Source: Oscillospiraceae bacterium | GTDB lineage: Bacteria > Bacillota_A > Clostridia > Oscillospirales > Oscillospiraceae | Length of the DNA stretch: 64,000 bases | Assembly: GCA_017398105.1 (NCBI GenBank) | Contig: JAFQHF010000080.1 | Span: 52,452 to 116,451, forward strand | Direction: 5' to 3' | Shown here: in pieces, positions 43,400 through 51,924 of the stretch | Position numbering within the stretch: position 1 is the stretch's first letter | Layout: each line of letters starts with the position of its first letter | Notes under the pieces: generated by a model | What the model was told of the DNA's origin: nothing | Seen by the model: only the letters and a program-made list of their open reading frames with translations | Databases searched by the model: none | Translations under genes and position numbers: made by a program

Positions 43400-45214
43400 A
43401 TGAAGAAACTGATCGCCATGCTTCTGGCAGTGGTCATGGTTCTGTCTCTGGTCGCCTGCGGCGGCAAGGCAGAGGCTCCCGCTGCTACTGAAGCACCCGC
43501 AACCGAAGCAGCAGTCGAAATGACCGCCGCTGAGAAGGCAGCCGCTGAGGCTGAAATCCGTTACGCTCTGGGCCTGCTGCTGGACCGTAACTACATCGTC
43601 GAGGAAATCGGCCAGGCTGGCCAGGTTCCCGCTTCCTCCTTCGTCGCCATGGGTATGACCGATGCCGACGGCTCCGAGTTCTACATGAACGCCGGTGACT
43701 CCGATGAGTATGTTGGCTACTACGATGTCTCCAAGGAAGGCTTCGAGGCTAACTACGCCAAGGCTTACGAGATCCTGACCAAGTACTACGAAGTTGACGA
43801 GAACGGCATGATCACCAACTTCCCCACCCTGACCTACCTGTACAACACCTCCGAGGGTCACAAGGCCATCGGTGAGTACCTGCAGTCCGCTCTGGCAGCT
43901 GTCGGCATCACCATGAACCTGGAGAACCAGGAGTGGAACACCTTCCTGAACACCCGTAAGAACGGCGATTACTCCATCGCCCGTAACGGCTGGCTGGCTG
44001 ACTACAACGATCCCATCTGCTTCCTGGATATGTGGACCACTGGCTCCGGCAACAACGACGTTCAGTTCGGCAAGGGCGCTCACAAGGATCTGGCTGTCTA
44101 CAGCCTGGATCTGACCGACCTGGGCTACGATGTCAAGGTTGAGAACGGCACCTGGGCTGAGACCTATGATGTTATCATCCCCCTGATCAAGTCCTGCACC
44201 GACAACGACACCCGCTACGCTCTGATGCACAAGGCTGAGGACCTGCTGATGTCCACCGGCGCTATCGTTCCCCTGTACTTCTACACCGACATCTATGTCA
44301 TCGACGAGACCGTTGACGGCATGATGGTCAACCCCCTGGGCTACAAGTACTTCCACAAGGCTACCGTGAACGGTGCCGGCGACTCCATCTCTATCTGCCT
44401 GTCCTCCGAGCCCGACACCATTGACCCCGCTCTGAACTCCGCCGTTGACGGCGCTACCCTGGTTTCCCACCTGTTCGCCGGCCTGGCAAAGTGGGATCAG
44501 GACGAGAACGGCAACCTGATCATCGCTCCCGACTGCGCTGAAGAGCTGGTCGAAGGCGTTGTGAACGAAGACGGCACTGTTACCTACACCTACACCCTGC
44601 GCGAAGGCCTGACCTGGTCCGATGGCCAGCCCCTGACCGCTGCTGACTTCGAGTTCGCATGGAAGCGCGCTGCCTCCGTTGAGCTGGCTGCTGACTACTG
44701 CTACATGTTCGAAGTCATCAAGGGCTACAACGAAGTCTGGGCTGAGGAAGAGGGCGCCGAGCTGGCTGTTAAGGCTCTGGACGACCGCACTCTGGAAGTC
44801 ACCCTGAACAACGCTGTTGCTTACTGGAACGAGCTGCTGGCATTCCCCACCTACCTGCCCGTCCGCGAGGATGTTGTTGCCAACGAAGCTTGGGCAACCG
44901 ATCCCGCTACCTACGTCTCCAACGGTGCTTACACTCTGACTGGCTGGGATCACAACTCCATGATGACCCTGACCAAGAACGAGAACTACTGGGATGCTGA
45001 GAACGTTGTCATGGCTGAGATCAAGAACTACCTGTCTGACGATGCCAACAACCAGCTGACCAACTGGAAGAACGACACCTGGCAGATGATCGACGACTGC
45101 CCCACCAACGATATCGAGACCATGAAGGTCGAGTATCCCGATGAGTTCACCGTCGTCGGCCAGATCGGCACCTACTACGTCAACTGGAACATCAACCTGC
45201 CCCTGCTGCCCTGA
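43400..45214 (+). CDS. Family 5 (OppA-like) substrate-binding lipoprotein, apparently circularly permuted
   Basis: This 604-residue protein is reckoned from the ATG ten bases after AAAGGA; an ATG nine bases earlier abuts the ribosome site. A lipoprotein signal with LVACGG and an Ala/Thr/Glu linker run to about residue 39. Residues 40-324 then match what is normally the C-terminal half of OppA proteins (AEIRYALGLLLDRNYIVEEI, NFPTLTYLYN, WLADYNDPICFLDMW, ending GYKYFHKATVN). Residues 325-604 match the normal N-terminal half (SSEPDTIDPALN, LREGLTWSDGQPLTAADFEF, GAYTLTGWDH), ending GTYYVNWNINLPLLP, where a normal protein would continue into the IRYALGLLLDR helix. Both halves are complete and in frame, so it should bind a peptide-like ligand for OppBCDF. 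Total length is normal. Confidence 0.85.
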   Translation: MKKLIAMLLAVVMVLSLVACGGKAEAPAATEAPATEAAVEMTAAEKAAAEAEIRYALGLLLDRNYIVEEIGQAGQVPASSFVAMGMTDADGSEFYMNAGDSDEYVGYYDVSKEGFEANYAKAYEILTKYYEVDENGMITNFPTLTYLYNTSEGHKAIGEYLQSALAAVGITMNLENQEWNTFLNTRKNGDYSIARNGWLADYNDPICFLDMWTTGSGNNDVQFGKGAHKDLAVYSLDLTDLGYDVKVENGTWAETYDVIIPLIKSCTDNDTRYALMHKAEDLLMSTGAIVPLYFYTDIYVIDETVDGMMVNPLGYKYFHKATVNGAGDSISICLSSEPDTIDPALNSAVDGATLVSHLFAGLAKWDQDENGNLIIAPDCAEELVEGVVNEDGTVTYTYTLREGLTWSDGQPLTAADFEFAWKRAASVELAADYCYMFEVIKGYNEVWAEEEGAELAVKALDDRTLEVTLNNAVAYWNELLAFPTYLPVREDVVANEAWATDPATYVSNGAYTLTGWDHNSMMTLTKNENYWDAENVVMAEIKNYLSDDANNQLTNWKNDTWQMIDDCPTNDIETMKVEYPDEFTVVGQIGTYYVNWNINLPLLP

Positions 45215-45251
45215 GTTCCTGATCTGACGTAAGTTAGATTCCAACAAAGAG

Positions 45252-45282
45252 AATTCCCCCGCTTCGGCGGGGGAATTTTTTT
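45252..45282 (+). terminator. Terminator of the opp operon
   Basis: AATTCCCCCGC, TTCG loop, GCGGGGGAATT (45252-45277), followed by TTTTT. Confidence 0.92.
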
Positions 45283-45290
45283 GATAAAAT

Positions 45291-45324
45291 ACTGCAGGGC
45301 GAAAGCTTGTTCCCGCCCTGCAGT
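45291..45324 (-). terminator. Terminator of the acyltransferase gene
   Basis: ACTGCAGGGCG (45291-45301) pairs with CGCCCTGCAGT (45314-45324); ATTTTAT follows on the minus strand, five bases past the stop. Confidence 0.75.
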
Positions 45325-45329
45325 TGTCT

Positions 45330-46628
45330 TTATTCCTTTGTCACATTCAATTTTCTGGCCTTGAACAGCTTATACATTTCCTCGGTGGCCAGACGGATCT
45401 TGGCAACCGGTGCCTTGTTCTTCGGGAACAGGAAATAATGTACTTCCGTATCGCCGATGCAGATCACATCGTCAATTTCATACCAGTAATAATCCGCATA
45501 CAGACCGTAGCTGGACTGTGGTTTCTGGGTATAATTCAGCCGTCCGTCGCAGCCGGTAAGGGTAAAGCCGCTGTTGTCGTGGATCAGATGGCCGGAGCCA
45601 ACCTTATAGATAGCCTTGTTATCCACCTGCATGGCAATATCCACATCCGTATCCAGCAGGTACTTTCCGTCCAGGATCTCCTGACGAACCTGCTCCCGCT
45701 CCCAGCGGTAGTAGTCGGGAATATGGGAAATTTCCGTTTCCCCTTCCGTGGCTCTCAGCTCGCCCAGGGTGGTCAGTTCCCAGGATTTGCCGCAGCGATT
45801 ACAGGTAATACAGGTGCCGCGGCCCTCCATTTCCCCTTCCGCTCCGCAGTGGATACATTTATAGAGGATACGGTGCAGACCATCTGCCCGGAATTTCTGG
45901 TCAATGTGCAGATTCTGCTCCTTCTGCCATTTAAAATGATCAAAGCCGAATGCCTTTTCCACGCCTTCGCTGAGCTCGCGGACACTCTTTTCGTGAATTT
46001 CCTCCCGGGTATACAGGACTCTTGCTTTGGCAGTGATGGGCACATGACGGCGGATCTGCAGTTCATTGTACAGAGGATTCCGTCCGAATGCACCGAAGGT
46101 CTCGATCATCACAACAGGCACATCGTGCTTTTTCAGCAGGATGCCCATTTTGGCAGGCAGCGTGGTGGCTGTTCCATCGAAGGAATAGCAGGCCTCCGGA
46201 TACATCAGCACACTGGATTTCAGGGTCTTGAAGCAATACTCCATATCCTGCACCAGACGCAGATCGGAAACAAACTTCTGGGTAGGAACACAGCCGATGG
46301 TGCGCATCAGCCACTCCATCAGACCAAAGAAGCCGATAAATCCGTCGTTGGAGCAGACAATGTTAAATGGCCGGGGGTACATGATCTGATACGCCACTTC
46401 CATATCCTGAAAGCAGGTATGATTCATCAGGATCAGACACGGTTCCCCCTTCTCCAGCAGCTCAAACCGTTCTGTTTCGTATTTGAATTTTGTACCGGCC
46501 ATGCCGACGACTGTCAGTGCCCGGATCAGGGTGCGCCAGAACATGTGGGGCTTTCGGGGCAGCTTGTGTTGGGGCCGCGGCAGAGCCATGACCTTATCGT
46601 AATCCATTTCCCGGATGGTGGTCTTCAC
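45330..46628 (-). CDS. PlsC-type acyltransferase with zinc ribbon
   Basis: This 432-residue protein starts at a GTG eight bases after GGAAGGAAG. The acyltransferase signature is NHTCFQD (H-X4-D, near residues 68-74), followed by a substrate motif around MYPEACYSFDG. Near residues 255-282 a zinc-ribbon pattern occurs (CIHCG ... CITCNRCG), an addition not present in plain PlsC enzymes. The C-terminal 150 residues are unassigned. It probably acylates a lysophospholipid or another hydroxyl acceptor at the membrane. Confidence 0.8.
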   Translation of the reverse strand: MKTTIREMDYDKVMALPRPQHKLPRKPHMFWRTLIRALTVVGMAGTKFKYETERFELLEKGEPCLILMNHTCFQDMEVAYQIMYPRPFNIVCSNDGFIGFFGLMEWLMRTIGCVPTQKFVSDLRLVQDMEYCFKTLKSSVLMYPEACYSFDGTATTLPAKMGILLKKHDVPVVMIETFGAFGRNPLYNELQIRRHVPITAKARVLYTREEIHEKSVRELSEGVEKAFGFDHFKWQKEQNLHIDQKFRADGLHRILYKCIHCGAEGEMEGRGTCITCNRCGKSWELTTLGELRATEGETEISHIPDYYRWEREQVRQEILDGKYLLDTDVDIAMQVDNKAIYKVGSGHLIHDNSGFTLTGCDGRLNYTQKPQSSYGLYADYYWYEIDDVICIGDTEVHYFLFPKNKAPVAKIRLATEEMYKLFKARKLNVTKE

Positions 46629-46904
46629 GCACTACACTTCCTTCCTTTTTGTTGGATTTTCAACAATTATAGCAAACGTTCACAATCAAGTCAATATTTG
46701 TTCATATTTTCCGCATTTTGCCAGGTGCGCGCTGCCTGTCCAAGAGGAAAATATGCAGAAATATACGAATACTGCGGATATTATTCACCGAGCTTTGCGA
46801 ATATTATCAGCGTATATTTGAATATTCCATGCATTTTTCCCTGGTTTTGTGCATTTTCATTATACAAACCCTGAATTTTTCCGGTTTGTTGTGTATTCGC
46901 CTAA
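46629..46904. other. AT-rich intergenic region upstream of amino-acid ABC operon
   Basis: The region holds several short near-repeats: GCGGATATTATTC at about 46774 and GCGAATATTATCA at about 46797 in direct order, and TGCATTTTTC/TGCATTTTCA further on. They lie upstream of the amino-acid transporter promoter and could be regulator sites, but I cannot assign a regulator. No gene was recognised. Confidence 0.4.
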
Positions 46905-46933
46905 TTGACGATAGGGATAATCAGCAGTATAAT
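46905..46933 (+). promoter_or_regulatory. Promoter of amino-acid ABC operon
   Basis: TTGACG, 17 bases, TATAAT: a near-consensus sigma-A promoter about 60 bases before the binding-protein ATG. Confidence 0.85.
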
Positions 46934-46994
46934 TCATACACTGACCTATTTGTGTAAAAACGGGTCTGATTCTTGAAAAGGAGACTTAAGAAAT

Positions 46995-47831
46995 ATGAAG
47001 AAGATTATTTCCATGGCTCTGGCTGTTCTGATGGTCTGCTCCCTGTTCGCCGCCTGTGGCAACAGCGCTGCTGAGGAAACCAAAGCTGCCGAGACCAATG
47101 CTGCCGCCGCTGAGACCAATGCTGCTGCAGAAGCTGCTTTCACCACCATCGAGGAAGGCAAGCTGATCATGTCCACCAACGCTGCATTCCCTCCCTACGA
47201 AATGGTTGCCGATGACGGCTCCTTCGAGGGCATCGATGTGGAAGTTGCAGGTGCCATCGCTGAGAAGCTGGGCCTGGAGCTGGTCATTGATGACATGGAC
47301 TTCGACGCCGCTCTGCTGGCTGTTCAGCAGGGTAAGTCCGACATGGTTATGGCCGGTGTCACCGTTACCGAGGACCGTCAGATGGTCATGAACTTCTCTG
47401 ACAGCTACGCCACCGGCGTGCAGGTCGTTATCGTCAAGGAAGGCTCCGATGTCACCATGGACAACCTGGGTGAGAAGATGATCGGCTGCCAGCGCGGCAC
47501 CACCGGTTACATCTACGCTTCCGACTCCCCCGAGAACGGCGGCTACGGTGAGGATCATGTGACTGCTTACGACAACGGTGCTTCCGCTGTTCAGGCTCTG
47601 GTCAACGGCCAGGTGGACTGCGTCATCATCGACTCCGCTCCCGCTGCTGAATTTGTGGCTGCCAACCCCGGTCTGACCATCCTGGAAGGCACCTGGGTCG
47701 AGGAGTTCTACGCCATCGGCATGGGCAAGGACAACACCGCTCTGCTGGATGCTGTCAACGCTGCCCTGGCTGAGCTGACTGCCGACGGCACTCTGCAGGC
47801 CATCGTCGACAAGTACATCACCGCTGAATAA
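46995..47831 (+). CDS. Polar amino-acid ABC transporter binding lipoprotein
   Basis: This 278-residue family 3 solute-binding protein starts behind AAGGAG. The lipobox LFAACG (Cys near residue 20) is followed by an Ala/Glu/Thr linker and two lobes: NAAFPPYEMVADDGSFEGID, FDAALLAVQQGKSDMVMAGV, IGCQRGTTGYIYA and VQALVNGQVDCVIID. Typical ligands are glutamine, cystine, histidine or arginine; the choice cannot be made by eye. A hairpin between this gene and the permease gene should give the binding protein in excess. Confidence 0.9.
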   Translation: MKKIISMALAVLMVCSLFAACGNSAAEETKAAETNAAAAETNAAAEAAFTTIEEGKLIMSTNAAFPPYEMVADDGSFEGIDVEVAGAIAEKLGLELVIDDMDFDAALLAVQQGKSDMVMAGVTVTEDRQMVMNFSDSYATGVQVVIVKEGSDVTMDNLGEKMIGCQRGTTGYIYASDSPENGGYGEDHVTAYDNGASAVQALVNGQVDCVIIDSAPAAEFVAANPGLTILEGTWVEEFYAIGMGKDNTALLDAVNAALAELTADGTLQAIVDKYITAE

Positions 47832-47845
47832 TCTCGCAGAATGTT

Positions 47846-47882
47846 TAGGGGCGGCCAAAGCCGCCCCTATATCCCTGTTTTT
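47846..47882 (+). terminator. Intra-operon hairpin after the binding-protein gene
   Basis: TAGGGGCGGC (47846-47855), CAAA, GCCGCCCCTA (47860-47869), with GTTTTTTTG starting nine bases later. It probably acts as a partial terminator or 3' stabiliser, lowering permease and ATPase expression relative to the binding protein. Confidence 0.7.
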
Positions 47883-47961
47883 TTGATTGTCTGCGAAAAA
47901 CTGCCGTTACCCGGCATTTTTTCGGAAACAATGAAATCAGAATATATTAGGAGTGAAGCAA

Positions 47962-48723
47962 GTGGAACAATATCAGGCATGGAAAGCCCTGCTGCGTGCC
48001 GGTGAGGCAACCGCATGGCAGGAATTCTACGTCAAATTCTTTCAGGCCTTCGTCGAAGGCGACCGCTGGAAGCAGTATTTAACCGGCGTTGGCACCACGC
48101 TGATGGTCACCGCCATGGCGCTTACCATCGGTGTGCTTCTTGGCGTTCTGGTAGCCATGATCCGTACAGCCTACGACCAGCAGCGTCCCGGCAAAAAGAA
48201 TCCCATTCTCGGCATTCTGAATGCTGTGTGTCAGGTCTATATTACGGTGATCCGTGGTACCCCCATGATGGTTCAGCTGCTGATCATGGGCTTCGTTATC
48301 TTCTCTTCTTCCCGTAACTACACCATGGTCGGTGCCCTGACGCTGGGTATCAACTCCGGCGCCTATGTGGCTGAGATCATCCGCGGCGGTCTGATGGCTC
48401 TTGACCCCGGCCAGGCGGAAGCAGGCCGAAGCCTGGGTCTGAATTACATCGACACCATGCGCTTTATCATTATCCCTCAGGCCTTCAAGGCAATTCTTCC
48501 CTCCCTGGGCAACGAATTTATTATCCTGCTGAAGGATACCTCCCTGATCACGGTCATCGGCGGCAAGGAGCTGGTATACGCCGCCCAGGCTATTTATGGC
48601 AGAACCTACGAACAGATGTTCCCCCTGATCGGTATCGCCTGCGTATATCTGGTTCTGGTCATTATCTTCAGCTGGCTAGTCGGCATTCTGGAAAGGAGGC
48701 TGCGTCAAAGTGATCGACGTTAA
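47962..48723 (+). CDS. Polar amino-acid ABC transporter permease
   Basis: This 253-residue HisM/GlnP-type permease starts at a GTG eight bases after AGGAG; an earlier in-frame GTG overlaps the ribosome site. Membrane helices are visible, as are the conserved [15 protein letters not shown] segment and the EAA loop [20 protein letters not shown]. Its last 14 bases overlap the ATPase gene. Confidence 0.9.
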   Translation: MEQYQAWKALLRAGEATAWQEFYVKFFQAFVEGDRWKQYLTGVGTTLMVTAMALTIGVLLGVLVAMIRTAYDQQRPGKKNPILGILNAVCQVYITVIRGTPMMVQLLIMGFVIFSSSRNYTMVGALTLGINSGAYVAEIIRGGLMALDPGQAEAGRSLGLNYIDTMRFIIIPQAFKAILPSLGNEFIILLKDTSLITVIGGKELVYAAQAIYGRTYEQMFPLIGIACVYLVLVIIFSWLVGILERRLRQSDRR

Positions 48724-49432
48724 ACATCTGACCAAAGCCTTTGGCGACCATGTGGTTCTGAAGGACATCAGCGAGCATATCTACCCGGGTGACAAGGTGG
48801 TCATCATCGGCCCCTCCGGTTCCGGCAAATCCACCTTCCTGCGCAGTCTGAACCTGCTGGAGGAGCCCACCAGGGGCACCATCATCTTCGACGGCCATGA
48901 GATCACCAACCCCAAGGCAAATATTGATTTTGTCCGCCGTCAGATGGGCATGGTGTTCCAGCATTTCAATCTGTTCCCCAACATGACCATCAAGAAGAAC
49001 ATCACCCTGGCTCCTGTCCGCACCGGACTGATGAACCAGGAGGAGGCTGACAAGCTGGCCATGCAGCTGCTGCGCCGAGTCGGTCTGGAAGAAAAGGCTG
49101 ATGCCTATCCCAGCCAGCTTTCCGGCGGTCAGAAGCAGAGAATTGCCATTGTCCGCGCTCTGGCCATGAATCCCAAGGTGATGCTGTTTGATGAGCCCAC
49201 CTCCGCCCTTGATCCGGAAATGGTCGGTGAGGTTCTGTCCGTTATGAAGGAGCTGGCAGCCGAAGGCATGACCATGGTGGTCGTCACCCACGAGATGGGC
49301 TTTGCCCGGGAGGTTGGCAACCGGATTCTGTTTATGGATGAAGGCAAAATCGTGGAGCAGGGCACGCCTGAAGAGGTCTTCGGTCATCCCAAGCATCCCA
49401 GACTTCAGGATTTCCTGTCCAAAGTTTTATAA
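48710..49432 (+). CDS. Polar amino-acid ABC transporter ATPase
   Basis: This 240-residue GlnQ/HisP-type ATPase has Walker [10 protein letters not shown] near residue 33, Q-loop [15 protein letters not shown], signature LSGGQKQR near 136, Walker [15 protein letters not shown] and the H-loop VVTHEMGFA. It starts at a GTG behind AAGGAGG inside the permease gene, so the two are translationally coupled. Confidence 0.93.
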   Translation: MIDVKHLTKAFGDHVVLKDISEHIYPGDKVVIIGPSGSGKSTFLRSLNLLEEPTRGTIIFDGHEITNPKANIDFVRRQMGMVFQHFNLFPNMTIKKNITLAPVRTGLMNQEEADKLAMQLLRRVGLEEKADAYPSQLSGGQKQRIAIVRALAMNPKVMLFDEPTSALDPEMVGEVLSVMKELAAEGMTMVVVTHEMGFAREVGNRILFMDEGKIVEQGTPEEVFGHPKHPRLQDFLSKVL

Positions 49433-49444
49433 GTTCCTTAAGAT

Positions 49445-49488
49445 TTCCTCCGAACGGTAAAAAAACCATTCGGAGGAATTGCTTTTTC
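49445..49488 (+). terminator. Terminator of amino-acid ABC operon
   Basis: TTCCTCCGAACGGT pairs with ACCATTCGGAGGAA with one internal mismatch (49445-49479), followed by TTGCTTTTT. Confidence 0.8.
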
Positions 49489-49543
49489 CATAGAATCATG
49501 CTATAATCCTTAGGATTCTTTGAAAAATGGAGGTGAATCCGTA

Positions 49544-50182
49544 ATGAATGAGCAGAAATATCTGTACGTCCTCTTTTCCGCCACTCCCTATCGCATGGGC
49601 CGCATGATCCGCACCATTACGGGTGAGCCCTACAACCATGTCTCCATTGCCACCGGAGAGGATCTTACCAGCATCTATTCCTTCGCCCGCCGGTACTACT
49701 GTACCCCCTTCTACGGCGGCTTTGTCTCCGAAGACCCCTGCCGGTATCGTCATAACGGCCGTACTGCAAAGATCCGGCTTTACCGCCTGCCTCTGACCAC
49801 CGCGCAATGGCAGCGGCTGCAGAATATGCTGGACGATATGAAGGAACATGCTGACCGTTATCTGTACAATCACCTGTCTGCCATGGTGGCACCGCTACAC
49901 TGCAAGATCCGGGTGCGCAAGGCCTTTACCTGCGCCGAATTTACCGTGAATGTGCTGAGCAGTCTGGGATTTGACTTTGATCCTAACCGGTTTTATACCA
50001 TCGGCGCCATTGCAGATCGTCTCAGTGCCTACCATATCTACACCGGCACCTTCCCCAAAAACGACACCCGGGATACCAGCTTTTTCCAGCCTCATCCCGT
50101 GTCCCATCCCCTGTTCGCCAGTGCCCGGGATCTGCTGCGGCTGTTCTGGCGGCGGCATCTGCAGACATGGAATAACATATGA
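49544..50182 (+). CDS. Permuted papain-fold (YiiX/NlpC-P60-like) protein
   Basis: This 212-residue protein starts at an ATG ten bases after GGAGG. A His in PYNHVSIAT (near residue 34) comes before a Cys in FTCAEFTVN (near residue 130). That order is the one found in circularly permuted NlpC/P60 proteins, which act as thiol amidases, peptidases or acyltransferases on lipids or peptides. No signal peptide is seen, so it is probably cytoplasmic or membrane-peripheral. Its stop overlaps the start of a lipoprotein gene. Confidence 0.7.
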   Translation: MNEQKYLYVLFSATPYRMGRMIRTITGEPYNHVSIATGEDLTSIYSFARRYYCTPFYGGFVSEDPCRYRHNGRTAKIRLYRLPLTTAQWQRLQNMLDDMKEHADRYLYNHLSAMVAPLHCKIRVRKAFTCAEFTVNVLSSLGFDFDPNRFYTIGAIADRLSAYHIYTGTFPKNDTRDTSFFQPHPVSHPLFASARDLLRLFWRRHLQTWNNI

Positions 50183-50682
50183 GGACAAGTCTTTTTCTGA
50201 TTCTGCTGTGTCTGCTTCTGACTGGCTGCGGTACTGCTGTACCGGCAGAAACCACCGTCCCTCCCGCCACCGAACCGGAACATATGATGATCGGCAATCC
50301 CTGGGTTTCCTATGATTCCATGCAGGAAGCAGAGGAGGCTGTCGGTTTTTCCTTCACTCTGCCGGAAATCGTCGCCGGTTCCTATCAGGCGGAATCCTTC
50401 CGGGTCATGGCAGGTCAGCTTATGGAAGTGGTCTACCGGGATGGTGCGTTTGAAGTTACCGTCCGCCAGCAGCCGGGAGAAGGTCAGGACCTCAGTGGTG
50501 ACTACCGGACCTATGATTCCATCACCGTCACAGAAACAGACAAGGCAACCATCACCTTCAAAAGCAACGGCACCGAATGGCTGTATCTGATCTCCTGCAA
50601 CGGCTATTCCTATTCCATGTATGCCCCAAACAAATTCTGGGGCGACTCCTGTAATGACTTTGGTACATTACTGACTCAATAA
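50179..50682 (+). CDS. Lipoprotein of unknown function
   Basis: This 167-residue protein has a lipoprotein signal (LLLTGCG, Cys near residue 17), a Pro/Thr/Glu spacer, and a small mostly beta domain with YRTYDSITVTETD and TITFKSNGTEWLYLISCNGYS. The beta domain resembles small DUF4367-like anti-sigma or lipoprotein modules, but I do not assign it. It starts inside the stop codon of the papain-fold gene (ATGA), so the two products are made together. Confidence 0.75.
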   Translation: MRTSLFLILLCLLLTGCGTAVPAETTVPPATEPEHMMIGNPWVSYDSMQEAEEAVGFSFTLPEIVAGSYQAESFRVMAGQLMEVVYRDGAFEVTVRQQPGEGQDLSGDYRTYDSITVTETDKATITFKSNGTEWLYLISCNGYSYSMYAPNKFWGDSCNDFGTLLTQ

Positions 50683-50687
50683 ACGAC

Positions 50688-50716
50688 AAACGGCGGGGAG
50701 CTTTCCCCGCCGTTTT
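50688..50716. terminator. Terminator between lipoprotein gene and convergent coiled-coil gene
   Basis: AAACGGCGGGGA (50688-50699), GCTT, TCCCCGCCGTTT (50704-50715), then T. It lies two bases from the stop of the convergent gene and can serve both directions. Confidence 0.85.
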
Positions 50717-50717
50717 C

Positions 50718-51431
50718 CTATATCCTGCTCCGAATGGCATCCCGGCAGGCGCGAATCTGATTCTGTGCCGTCTCCAGCCTGTCCAGCTGTTTAAATTCCG
50801 ATGTGACGTTTGTAATATAGCTGTCCGGATAGTTCAGGTAGGTTCCCACCGGAACCGATTCCATACCGATCAATTCCAGAATTACCTTCAGCTGCCGGGC
50901 ATTTTTCTCTGCAAGAGCCAGAAATTCCATTTTTCGGTTATCTGCACGGACGCCCTTGCGCACCGCATCCTGGCGCATCCATTTTCTGGCATTCTCCAGC
51001 GCCTCAATGCACCGGTTGGCCGCCTGAACTGCCGCGGCTCCAAAAACATCGATTTTCTGTTCTGCTGTATAATCCCCGCTGACCCGGTCATAGGCCGCTT
51101 TGCTCTCCTTCAGAGACTGCAGCTGCTTTCCTTCTTCTTCCAGCCGGGCTTCCAATTCGGCAAGCTCCCGCTTCCCTTCCTCCCAGGCAGCAAGGGCTTC
51201 CCGGTATTCAAAATAGGCTTTTTCCTTTTTCTCCTCCGCGTTCCCCAGAAGACGCTGGAAGAAACCGGGCTTTTCCCGATTTTTTAGTTCCAGTTCCTTC
51301 CAGTCGCAGTCCAGCTTTCTTTCCCGAACCTCCGGCAGAAGTTCTTTTCGTTGTGCTTCCAGCTCCGGGATGCCGCCCTCCAGCTCCATATATCGGGCAT
51401 AATTGCAGAGTATCTGATCTCGTTCTTCCAT
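50718..51431 (-). CDS. Coiled-coil protein of unknown function
   Basis: This 237-residue, highly charged protein starts at an ATG behind GGGAGG. Two long coiled-coil stretches are visible (EAQRKELLPEVRERKLDCDW and EALAAWEEGKRELAELEARL, reaching about residue 120), then a more globular helical C-terminal part. No membrane segment. It starts one base after the stop of the upstream membrane-anchored gene, so the two are co-translated and may work together. Confidence 0.7.
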   Translation of the reverse strand: MEERDQILCNYARYMELEGGIPELEAQRKELLPEVRERKLDCDWKELELKNREKPGFFQRLLGNAEEKKEKAYFEYREALAAWEEGKRELAELEARLEEEGKQLQSLKESKAAYDRVSGDYTAEQKIDVFGAAAVQAANRCIEALENARKWMRQDAVRKGVRADNRKMEFLALAEKNARQLKVILELIGMESVPVGTYLNYPDSYITNVTSEFKQLDRLETAQNQIRACRDAIRSRI

Positions 51432-51432
51432 A

Positions 51433-51816
51433 CTATGACCTCCCGAAATAATGTGCATCTGAGGGGTATCTTTCCTGAATCTCTTTCAGCTGTGATGCCA
51501 GCGCAGCTTCCTGGCCGGCAAGGGTATCTACCTCATAAACCAGCATATTCCAAAGATTGCTGAGTTCTGCGGAGATTTCGGGATCGTCGCAAAGCTCGTG
51601 GGCCACCCAAAGGTTGCTGGCGATTGCCTCCTGGGCACCGTCCGTGACCAGACCTTTTTCTTCAACAATACCGATCGCAATCGAAATGTATTTGTCAAAC
51701 TGCCGCGCCCTGTCTTTCAGGTGTTCCTTGCGGCTCCAATCGTTTCCGGCAAAGAAGGACAGCACCGCCACCGCGGCAGCCAGAAGAAGGGCCAATGGGA
51801 TACGGAATCGTTTCAT
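51433..51816 (-). CDS. Membrane-anchored small helical protein of unknown function
   Basis: This 127-residue protein starts at an ATG with a modest AAAAGGTG ribosome site. One N-terminal transmembrane helix (IPLALLLAAAVAVLSFFAG, residues about 5-23) is followed by a helical extracytoplasmic or cytoplasmic domain. No lipobox. It is the first gene of a tight pair with the coiled-coil gene (one base between stop and start). Not recognised. Confidence 0.65.
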   Translation of the reverse strand: MKRFRIPLALLLAAAVAVLSFFAGNDWSRKEHLKDRARQFDKYISIAIGIVEEKGLVTDGAQEAIASNLWVAHELCDDPEISAELSNLWNMLVYEVDTLAGQEAALASQLKEIQERYPSDAHYFGRS

Positions 51817-51879
51817 GCAGTCACGCACCTTTTCCAAATTTCTGTTTATAGGCCCGGATATCCCCATGCCCGTTATACG

Positions 51880-51917
51880 AGAACGTTCACAACAAAGCAA
51901 ACTGTTGTGAACGTTCT
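51880..51917. terminator. Long inverted repeat downstream of the arsR-type gene
   Basis: AGAACGTTCACAACA (51880-51894) and TGTTGTGAACGTTCT (51903-51917) form a perfect 15-bp stem. The T-run (GTTTTTATT) lies on the plus strand, whereas both flanking genes run leftwards, so orientation fits poorly with ending the repressor gene. It could instead be a regulatory dyad for the leftward pair downstream. Confidence 0.55.
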
Positions 51918-51924
51918 GTTTTTA

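Noticed and set aside
46629..46904. ArgR or T-box control element ahead of the amino-acid transporter
   Set aside because: Short near-repeats are present but none fits the ARG box or T-box conserved sequences.
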